From: Bdellovibrionales bacterium
GTDB lineage: Bacteria; Bdellovibrionota; Bdellovibrionia; Bdellovibrionales; JAMPXM01
Assembly: GCA_005792225.1 (NCBI GenBank)
Contig: SXSP01000060.1
Location: forward strand, 1 to 5,219
Length of the DNA stretch: 5,219 bases
Direction of reading: 5' to 3'
In this document: piece by piece, positions 1 to 5,219 of the stretch
Layout: each line of letters begins with the position of its first letter
Numbering within the stretch: the first letter of the stretch is position 1
Made by a program: the position numbers and the translations under genes
Notes under the pieces: generated by a model
The model's database searches: none
Told to the model about the DNA's origin: nothing
Seen by the model: the letters and a program-made list of their open reading frames with translations, nothing else

Positions 1-811
1 CACTTGATTCAATCGCGGTTCCGCTGTTATCGACGAAGGGACCACCTCCGCCGCCTCCCGCGCCACCGCCCGAAATCATAAACGCAAAATCATTTCCTTG
101 AGATTGAGCCGCTCCCGCACCGGTTCCCGTGCCAGAGACGGCGGGCGGAAGTGAATTCGCCATTCCCGCGCCGCCACCGCCACCACCACCGAGATTGCCG
201 GTCGCAGCTCCGCCGGCGAGATTTGACGAAGCGGCAGAATCTGATCCGGGGACGGCGGCTTGTCCATCGCGGCCGCCCGCGCCTCCGCTTCCGCCACCGC
301 AGCGGCTCGTGCCACCAAGGGGTGCCTGAGTTTTCGCGAGAACGGCTCCGCCGTTTCCACCATCACAGTTGATCCACGCGGTCGATTTTACGAGGATCGT
401 CGATAAACTCCGGATGATGAGAGGCTTTGAGCCCACGGGACGGATCATCCAGTTTTCGTTGAGAACGAAAGACGTGAACTGAAGATCGGGATAAGTATCG
501 GTATTGATCTCGATGATTTGATCACTCGGGTCGCCGGAATCAAACCGTGCGTAAGTCGTCGGGCCAAAAGCGCCGTGATGCCCGTCGCCGACGGAAAAGT
601 TCGTGCTACGTGCCCCTCCGCCAAGACCGTCGTCCCAACCATCAACTCGCAACGGAACTTGCAGTTGGCCGGCCGCCGTGTTCACGATCGCGGTCGCACT
701 CTCAACTTCAGATGGAGAAACAAACGAGAACGTCACCGTTTCGGCTTGCAACCGAAACGAAAAAAGGACGATCGCGATGAACGGCAAAAGCCGTTTAAGC
801 TTTTGCCTCAT
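1..811 (-). CDS. Exported glycine-rich protein, N-terminal part (runs off left edge)
   Basis: The frame is open from ATG 811-809 to position 1 (270 codons), so the C-terminus lies outside the window. Residues 1-23 form a clear Sec signal peptide: basic MRQKLKRL, hydrophobic LPFIAIVLFSF, and likely cleavage after LQA (residue 23). Residues 24-148 are a non-repetitive, beta-rich region with PLIIRSLSTILVKSTAW near 130-146, the alternating pattern of beta-helix-like surface proteins. From residue 150 on it is glycine/alanine/serine-rich, with runs of seven Gly (208-214) and six Gly (252-257). Two cysteines (149, 171) flank the start of this tract and could form a disulfide. The start overlaps the end of the CheY-like gene by 17 nt and has a near-consensus AGGCGG 5 nt upstream, so translation is probably coupled. 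No family was recognised. It may be a surface, adhesin-like or matrix protein; that is inference from the signal peptide and composition. Confidence 0.82.
   Translation of the reverse strand, partial: MRQKLKRLLPFIAIVLFSFRLQAETVTFSFVSPSEVESATAIVNTAAGQLQVPLRVDGWDDGLGGGARSTNFSVGDGHHGAFGPTTYARFDSGDPSDQIIEINTDTYPDLQFTSFVLNENWMIRPVGSKPLIIRSLSTILVKSTAWINCDGGNGGAVLAKTQAPLGGTSRCGGGSGGAGGRDGQAAVPGSDSAASSNLAGGAATGNLGGGGGGGAGMANSLPPAVSGTGTGAGAAQSQGNDFAFMISGGGAGGGGGGPFVDNSGTAIESS
41..361 (-). repeat. Glycine-rich low-complexity coding tract
   Basis: This part of the exported protein (residues about 151-257) is dominated by Gly, Ala and Ser codons. It includes GGT/GGC runs at 170-190 (seven Gly) and at 41-58 (six Gly). 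The DNA is strand-skewed and rich in GGN triplets, which makes it prone to slippage and to length variation between strains. It is not a tandem repeat with a fixed long unit; the blocks are irregular. Confidence 0.6.
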
Positions 812-1241
812 TGTTGCCGCCTGAGCCCCATCCGAGCACTTCCCAGATCTTGTCTCGCAACAAGCGACCTTTGAAAGGCTTCACGATATAGGCATCCACA
901 CCTGCCTGGCGGGCTTTCGCGATCTTGATTCGCTCTTCCGGCACTTGGCTGGTGATCATGATGAATTTCATTGCCTGGCGGTACGGGATCTTCCGCGAAA
1001 GACGCAAAAGATCGAGTCCGTCAACACCCGGCATTTGCCAGTCAGATAGAACAAGGTCGAAGCCCTCTCCTTGATCGTTCAATAAACGAACGGCATGGCG
1101 GCTGGAATCGGCGGCCACAATGCGCTTGAATCCGAACGCCTGGAGATATTCAACGACGATGGATTTCACCATCGCGTCGTCTTCCACGACGAGGATTCGA
1201 GCACGTTCAATGAGAGAAGAACTCCTACGAACGTTATCCAC
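795..1241 (-). CDS. Single-domain CheY-like response regulator
   Basis: This is a 148-residue receiver protein with no output domain. Numbered from GTG 1241, the acidic pocket is E20-D21-D22 (ILVVEDD), the phosphoacceptor is D67 in LVLSDWQMPGVDGLDLLR, the switch threonine is T97 (FIMITSQ) and the conserved lysine is K121 (YIVKPF). SDWQMP and AGVDAYIVKPF are typical of the CheY subgroup. It ends with a Gly/Asn tail carrying the start of the next gene. It should accept phosphate from one or both upstream kinases and act by protein-protein contact. An in-frame GTG at 1253 would add four residues, but it overlaps the Shine-Dalgarno itself. GTG 1241 sits 11 nt behind that GGAGG and is preferred. 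The gene overlaps the kinase upstream by 8 nt (20 nt with the longer start) and the glycine-rich gene downstream by 17 nt. Family assignment is secure; exact start and partner are inferred. Confidence 0.93.
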   Translation of the reverse strand: MDNVRRSSSLIERARILVVEDDAMVKSIVVEYLQAFGFKRIVAADSSRHAVRLLNDQGEGFDLVLSDWQMPGVDGLDLLRLSRKIPYRQAMKFIMITSQVPEERIKIAKARQAGVDAYIVKPFKGRLLRDKIWEVLGWGSGGNNEAKA

Positions 1242-2568
1242 CTTTTTTATCACCTCCGGTGGGAGTCGTCGTTAACGGGAAAACCATGAGGATTTCGAGG
1301 CCCTTCACTTCATGATTCTGAATGGTGAGTTTACCTTCGTGTTCGACTTCGATGATTTCTTTGGCGATCGCGAGGCCTAAGCCAGTGCCCTGTTCGCCCT
1401 TGGTGGTGAAGAAAGGTTCGCACAAACGATCGATAATCTTTTTATCGGCGCCTGGGCCGTAATCACGGAAGCGCACTTCAATCCGATCCGCGATTTCGAC
1501 AATCGAGATATCGATTTGCCCGGAAGAGCCCATAGCCTGCATCGCATTCAACGTGAGGTTGACGAAGACCTGCATGAGACCGGTCTCGTTACCGAACACG
1601 AGAGATTTTTTGCGACGAATCCAGCAAACGCGAACGTTGTTCGTCTTGATCTGATGACTGAGAAGTGTGAGCGCTTCCTCGATCGGTTGGTCGATGAACA
1701 TCCACTTCTTCTGAATCTTTTGTTCGGAAGGATTGTGGAGGAAGTGGAAACGCTGAAGCACGTCGGCCGCGCGGTGCGAGGCTTGAAGGATGTTCTTCAT
1801 CTGTTCGCGGAGCGCATCCATCGTATTGAGGGTTTCGCTGAGCTCGGCCTTACCCATGATCGAAGTCAGGATATTGCGGAACTCATGACCGATTCCACGA
1901 GCCACGGTCGCCATCGTCGCGAGCCGCTCATGCTCAAGGAGCTGCCTCTGAAGGTTCGCCATGTGTTCATCTTTGATTTGCTTTTCACGCGTGAGATTCC
2001 AGAGAGCGACGCCATTGCGGGCTTTTTGAAGGATCTCGCCTTGAGTGAAGGGCTTATTCAAATAATCCCAGCGACTCGCGTGTTCCTCGCCGAGCAGCGC
2101 TTGAATGGAGTCAACGTTGCGGTCGCTATAGGCCGTAACGAAGACCGCATAGAGGTGCGGATCCAGCTCGTGGATCTTCTTGACGAGTTCGATACCGTCC
2201 ATGCCGCCACCGAGGAGAACGTCAAAGAACCCCATGGTAAAAGGCTTCTTCATCGACATGGATCGTTTCACCTCGGCGATGGCCGCTTCGGCGTCGTGCA
2301 CGACCACGAGTTCAAAGCGCTCGGGCGCCTTCGTCGGTTCTTCCGTCGGCGCGCTTCGGCTCGAGCGACGTATTGGGATAACACCCTGACTGCGGGGGCT
2401 CAGGATATCTCGGTACGCTTCCGCGATGCCGTGCTCATCTTCCACGACCAGAACGCGGTGGTTCCACTCCGGCAATGCGCTCAGACGCCCGTCGATGTCG
2501 GCCGGAGCTTGCATCCGCCCTGACAGTGAGCCTTCGGTGTCGATTTTCTTTTGAGGCATCGTACTCAT
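1234..2568 (-). CDS. Soluble receiver-histidine kinase (REC-HisKA-HATPase)
   Basis: This 444-residue cytoplasmic protein has no membrane segment. Residues 37-190 are a receiver: acidic residues E43/D44/E45 (VLVVEDE), phosphoacceptor D116 in GFFDVLLGGGMDGIEL, T145 (FVTAYSD) and K172 (LNKPF). An extra, Ser/Arg/Pro-rich stretch (about 57-85) separates alpha1 from beta2. A short linker/coiled coil (192-215) leads to the dimerisation domain with H-box GIGHEFRNIL (H228). The ATPase domain has an N-box NLTLNAMQAM (N337, N341), G1 DYGPG (369-373), F-box EPFFTTK (384-390) and G2 GTGLGLAI (394-401). All catalytic motifs are intact, so it should be an active kinase. The N-terminal receiver probably modulates it or receives phosphate from the membrane kinase. 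It starts in an ATGA overlap with that gene, with AGAGGG 7 nt upstream (2581-2576). The receiver resembles those of the ...FVD.RMPPGWDG...VICTAYSD type found ahead of signalling domains. Function is inferred from family. Confidence 0.95.
   Translation of the reverse strand: MSTMPQKKIDTEGSLSGRMQAPADIDGRLSALPEWNHRVLVVEDEHGIAEAYRDILSPRSQGVIPIRRSSRSAPTEEPTKAPERFELVVVHDAEAAIAEVKRSMSMKKPFTMGFFDVLLGGGMDGIELVKKIHELDPHLYAVFVTAYSDRNVDSIQALLGEEHASRWDYLNKPFTQGEILQKARNGVALWNLTREKQIKDEHMANLQRQLLEHERLATMATVARGIGHEFRNILTSIMGKAELSETLNTMDALREQMKNILQASHRAADVLQRFHFLHNPSEQKIQKKWMFIDQPIEEALTLLSHQIKTNNVRVCWIRRKKSLVFGNETGLMQVFVNLTLNAMQAMGSSGQIDISIVEIADRIEVRFRDYGPGADKKIIDRLCEPFFTTKGEQGTGLGLAIAKEIIEVEHEGKLTIQNHEVKGLEILMVFPLTTTPTGGDKKGG
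1249..1257 (-). promoter_or_regulatory. Nine-base Shine-Dalgarno inside the kinase gene, for the CheY-like gene
   Basis: On the minus strand the sequence is GGAGGTGAT, a nine-base match to the sequence complementary to the conserved 3' end of 16S rRNA. It lies within the last codons of the REC-kinase. It decides the start of the receiver gene: GTG 1253 overlaps its last G and so cannot use it, while GTG 1241 is 11 nt from GGAGG. Confidence 0.7.
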
Positions 2569-4682
2569 ACTGCAACCCTCTGCTTCTCGTCGACGTCATC
2601 AAGTGGCAAAACGATTCTGAACTGACAACCCTCGTTCGGAGCCGAGCGCACGAGCTCGATGTCTCCCCCGAACGAACGGATGAATCTCCGCGTGATCGTC
2701 AGCCCGAGCCCCGTACCCTCTGCCGCTGGCTTGGTCGAAAATTGAATCTCGAACAATTTATCTTTATGTTCCGGTCGAATGCCGATCCCGTTATCTGCGA
2801 GATCGATTTGCACCGCGCCCTCAACGATCTCCGTTGAGATCTTGATTTGGCCACGAGGCTGGTCCGCACCCAGAGCTCGCCGGCTCAAGATCGCCTGAAT
2901 GGAATTGCGAAGAAGATTCGTCGCGGCCTGGATGAATTCATCGGGATCCAAGCGCACTCGATCGGCGCCCACGGCGTAGCTTTCTATAAATTCGATTTGA
3001 TGGTGTTCACCGAGATCGGCCATGATCTTCACGGCCTGCGCCATGAGATCGCGCACGTTGACGGCTTTCTCTTCACTCCGCGTGCGGGTGAGGGCGCGCA
3101 TATTCTGAACGATCTTGTTGATCCGGTGACTCTCTTTTAGAACGAAGTCCATATCCGAGAGAAGGTTTTGAATCTCCTCGCGCATGGCCCCTTCCGTGCG
3201 CTTGACGTTTTCAAGGTCCTCTTGCCAGAGAGACAGGGACTGATCGACTTGCGAGGGGGCCTGCCAGTTTTTGACCAGCCTGTCGAATCCGCCTTGCGAC
3301 ATGTCGCTTTCCCAGCCGTTAACGATGTCGCGCATGAGTTCGACTTCCTGAACCGCACCTCGCTGAAGGCGCGTACGCACGCGCTCCAGACGCGCCACCA
3401 TACTCGTCAGAGGATTCAGAACTTCGTGAGCCGCTCGGCCCGCGACTTCGCCGACCGTTGCAAGACGCGTTGATTGAAGAAGAGCTTCTTGCGCCTTCTT
3501 CACCGCGAGGTTTTGTTCCTCGAGCTTACGCGTACGATCTTTTACCTTTTGTTCGAGGTCGCGGTTGATCTCTTCGAGTTTTCCGCGCGACGCCTGCAGA
3601 TCCTCCAACATGTTGTTGAATGAAGACGCCAACAGCGCGATCTCATCGCGAGTGCGAACGTTGATGGTTTGCGCGTTCAATTCACCATGCGACACTCGTT
3701 CCATCGCCTCCGACAGAGCTTGGATCGGACGAGTCAGCGAGCGCGAGAAGAAGACCGCAGCGAGGAAGGCCAGCGTAATGGCGATGGAAGCGAAAATCAA
3801 AGAGCGACGAACGAGGTTTTCAACCGCGGAGAAAGCCTGACGACCATCGACCTGCGAGAGCAGATAAATTTGCCCATCATTCGTCAACGAATGCGCCCCG
3901 AGGACCTCTTGACCCTCGCGCGAGTAAGTCAAAACGCCTGTCTTCATCTGTTGCTGGCGTGCCGCCTGAAAGAGCGGATGTTCCGCAAGGCTCAAAGCGC
4001 CCTGCATGACCTCAGGATTTGGGTGAATCAAGACTTCGCCCTTGCGATTCACCGCGATGACCTCATTGAGCCTCGATCCAGAGAAAGATTGGAGAAGTTT
4101 ATCCGCGCGAACGAACGCGATCATGGCGTAAGGCGCGGGTGTGACTCCGCGCTTGGGCCCACCCACTTCGGGCACGACACTTTTACCGAAGCCGATCAGC
4201 GGTGGTCCGTTTTTCAACGTCGCATTCCAGACGGCAACTCCCGCCGTGCGAATTTCGGAGAAAGGGATTTGGCGCTTCGCCAGGAGATCCCCTTTGAAAT
4301 ACTCGTCGTTAACACCGTACGTTTGCTGAAAATCTTTGTTCGCGAAGAAGACATGATCCAGGCGCTCGAATCCGTAGCTCGCGACGAGGAAAACGATATT
4401 CGAATCATTATCGAGAACGTCGTTCAAGAGATCCTGCGAACGACGACTCGGATCTTGCGACAACACGGCGGCGAGCTTCAGCTTGTCACCGATACCGCGA
4501 AAGAGCGTACTGACATCCGACGACAAACTCGAAACGGCGCTGCGATTCAAATCGAAAACCAGCTCGACTTTATCGCGGCGAAAGATGTGCGAGGCGAGAA
4601 ACAAATACGAGACCACGCTGAACACGAGGAGCAGCGTTGTGACGGCCAAGAATTTGTAACGAATCGGGAACCGAATTCTCAT
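2565..4682 (-). CDS. Membrane sensor histidine kinase, Cache-like sensor + HAMP
   Basis: A 705-residue inner-membrane kinase. TM1 is about 11-31 and TM2 about 294-313. The roughly 260 residues between them form an extracytoplasmic sensor of probable double-Cache type; NRKGEVLIHPNPE (212-224) is a typical Cache signature. Then come HAMP (about 313-365, with P319 and D346/E347), a coiled coil (366-402), H-box AAHEVLNPL (H419), N-box NLLRNS (589-594), G1 DNGIGI (630-635), F-box LFEIQFSTK (643-651) and G2 GTGLGLTI (656-663). The HisKA region is unusual: about 60 extra, Trp- and charge-rich residues (roughly 441-500) lie between the His helix and the second helix ending near ALTR (530-533). No receiver or output domain is fused. 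ATG 4682 is forced from upstream by an in-frame TGA at 4691-4689; the ribosome site is weak (GAG 5 nt upstream). It is the first gene of the overlapping operon and so the likely input of the pathway. The ligand is unknown. Confidence 0.95.
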   Translation of the reverse strand: MRIRFPIRYKFLAVTTLLLVFSVVSYLFLASHIFRRDKVELVFDLNRSAVSSLSSDVSTLFRGIGDKLKLAAVLSQDPSRRSQDLLNDVLDNDSNIVFLVASYGFERLDHVFFANKDFQQTYGVNDEYFKGDLLAKRQIPFSEIRTAGVAVWNATLKNGPPLIGFGKSVVPEVGGPKRGVTPAPYAMIAFVRADKLLQSFSGSRLNEVIAVNRKGEVLIHPNPEVMQGALSLAEHPLFQAARQQQMKTGVLTYSREGQEVLGAHSLTNDGQIYLLSQVDGRQAFSAVENLVRRSLIFASIAITLAFLAAVFFSRSLTRPIQALSEAMERVSHGELNAQTINVRTRDEIALLASSFNNMLEDLQASRGKLEEINRDLEQKVKDRTRKLEEQNLAVKKAQEALLQSTRLATVGEVAGRAAHEVLNPLTSMVARLERVRTRLQRGAVQEVELMRDIVNGWESDMSQGGFDRLVKNWQAPSQVDQSLSLWQEDLENVKRTEGAMREEIQNLLSDMDFVLKESHRINKIVQNMRALTRTRSEEKAVNVRDLMAQAVKIMADLGEHHQIEFIESYAVGADRVRLDPDEFIQAATNLLRNSIQAILSRRALGADQPRGQIKISTEIVEGAVQIDLADNGIGIRPEHKDKLFEIQFSTKPAAEGTGLGLTITRRFIRSFGGDIELVRSAPNEGCQFRIVLPLDDVDEKQRVAV

Positions 4683-4896
4683 TCTAACTCACTCTGGTTG
4701 AATGACCTCACGTACTTATCGGCACTTATTGACCAGACAAGACCCGGTCGCGAACGAAAACTGATCAAAAGTCTTACAACGAAATGGAACATCCCGACCT
4801 TGGCCAAATCTGAGACGTCGTCCAGACTTTCAACTAGAACTGACCCGAAGATTCATGGAAAACTGACGATCTCCTAAACGATCACGGAGGGATTCC
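4683..4896. promoter_or_regulatory. Divergent intergenic region (operon / lipoprotein)
   Basis: This 214-bp gap must carry the promoters of the minus-strand signalling operon and the plus-strand lipoprotein gene. No convincing -35/-10 pair was found on either strand: TTGACC at 4729-4734 (+) has no matching -10, and TTGTCT followed 16 nt later by TAAGTA (-) is poor. No -24/-12 sigma54 element was seen. Small repeats are present: GACC at 4731 and 4741 (10-bp phase) with GGTC at 4746, an 8-bp palindrome TTGGCCAA at 4800-4807, and ACGATC at 4866 and 4878 (12-bp phase). They could be operator half-sites, but each is short enough to be chance. Confidence 0.5.
4886..4890 (+). promoter_or_regulatory. 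Ribosome binding site of the lipoprotein gene
   Basis: A perfect GGAGG with a 6-nt spacer to TTG 4897. It fixes this non-ATG start, since no other start candidate near the signal peptide has a usable site. Confidence 0.85.
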
Positions 4897-5219
4897 TTGA
4901 GGCTTTCACTACTTACGCTGTTGCTCCTCATGATCGGTTGTTCGGTCAAAACCAAGCTCGGCGAGAAGTGGTGGCACAAGAAGCCTTCCGAGGAAGAACA
5001 AGCTTTTTTCAATTGGGCCCTTAACGCTCCTCAAGCTCCGAGCGATCAGCCATCCGCCGGCGATTTCGTGGGCTGGTACGGTATCCTAAAAGAGTGTCGC
5101 GAATTAAAAGTCCAACCTCCACGAGCACTGCTGACTCTCGATCACCGCTATGCGGATCAAACGAACGTCTATCGGGGGATCGGCGATCATCTCTCTATTC
5201 AAACCGTGAGCTTATTCGG
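4897..5219 (+). CDS. Putative outer-membrane lipoprotein, N-terminal part (runs off right edge)
   Basis: The frame is open from TTG 4897 to the end of the window (107 complete codons). It begins with a short lipoprotein signal (RLSLLTLLLLMIGC); the lipobox is LMIG-C with Cys at residue 15, followed by Ser. Ser at +2 is compatible with outer-membrane sorting in Gram-negatives. The mature part is KTKLGEKWW..., a charged linker, then GDFVGWYGILKEC and a segment with RALLTLDHRY and IGDHLSIQTVSLFG, which reads like a small beta-barrel or OB-like fold (inference). TTG is chosen because GGAGG lies exactly 6 nt upstream; the only nearby ATG (residue 12) would leave three residues before the Cys and destroy the signal peptide. 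No family was recognised. The gene diverges from the kinase operon, so any regulatory link would go through the shared 214-bp gap. Confidence 0.82.
   Translation, partial: MRLSLLTLLLLMIGCSVKTKLGEKWWHKKPSEEEQAFFNWALNAPQAPSDQPSAGDFVGWYGILKECRELKVQPPRALLTLDHRYADQTNVYRGIGDHLSIQTVSLF

Noticed and set aside
76..366. Minus-strand open frame of 96 codons beginning MMVETAEPF
   Set aside because: It is another frame of the glycine-rich coding tract. The true frame starts at 811 with a signal peptide and stays open through position 1; GC-rich Gly codons keep other frames open by chance.
1516..2523. Open frame of 335 codons on the plus strand, antisense to the REC-kinase
   Set aside because: It covers the same bases as intact receiver and kinase motifs and gives a His/Arg-rich product with no recognisable domain.
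4729..4757. TTGACC as a -35 element for the lipoprotein gene
   Set aside because: No -10-like hexamer lies 16-18 nt downstream; the bases there are GC-rich.
3669..4877. Open frame of 402 codons on the plus strand, antisense to the membrane kinase
   Set aside because: It is opposite a gene with complete TM, Cache, HAMP and kinase signatures. Its own translation is Arg/Glu/Gln-rich with no domain, and no ribosome site was recognised for it. It is a mirror frame of the real gene.
4866..4890. Possible small hairpin (CTCC 4871-4874 with GGAG 4886-4889) hiding the lipoprotein ribosome site
   Set aside because: The stem is only 4 bp with an 11-nt loop, too weak to call a riboswitch or RNA thermometer.
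1..5219. tRNA, rRNA, CRISPR, transposon ends, rho-independent terminators
   Set aside because: I looked for cloverleaf-like sequence, regularly spaced repeats, terminal inverted repeats with transposase motifs, and GC stems followed by T runs. None was seen. The T-run at 1243-1248 is the A-run of the kinase C-terminus, without a stem.

Overview
The window looks like a densely packed chromosomal piece of a Gram-negative, environmental bacterium. GC content is moderate, roughly mid-50s % by eye. The evidence for Gram-negative is a secreted protein with a Sec signal peptide and a lipoprotein with a lipobox. The two histidine kinases, the CheY-like receiver and the glycine-rich exported protein are typical of the former Deltaproteobacteria (Bdellovibrionota or Myxococcota-like). 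That placement is an impression from protein style, not proof.

Layout: four genes lie head-to-tail on the minus strand and all overlap, so they almost certainly form one operon. In transcription order they are: (1) a membrane sensor histidine kinase (4682 to 2565) with a large extracytoplasmic Cache-like sensor, HAMP and coiled coil; (2) a soluble kinase with an N-terminal receiver followed by a histidine kinase core (2568 to 1234, ATGA overlap of 4 nt); (3) a single-domain CheY-like receiver (start most likely GTG at 1241, ending at 795); (4) a signal-peptide-bearing glycine-rich protein (start at 811, 17 nt inside gene 3) that is still open when the window ends at position 1. This last gene is easily missed because it has no stop inside the window. 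On the plus strand, diverging from the operon across a 214-bp gap, a lipoprotein gene starts at TTG 4897 behind a perfect GGAGG and runs off the right edge.

How they may work together: the membrane kinase would sense something outside the cytoplasm. The soluble REC-kinase could receive or integrate a second input and could be modulated by phosphorylation of its own receiver. The CheY-like protein would carry the phosphoryl group to a partner, since no DNA-binding or enzymatic output domain is visible anywhere in the window. The translational overlap of this signalling cassette with an exported glycine-rich protein is the most unusual aspect. It suggests, but does not show, that the pathway serves a surface or secreted structure. 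No RNA genes, mobile elements, CRISPR arrays or convincing terminators were seen.
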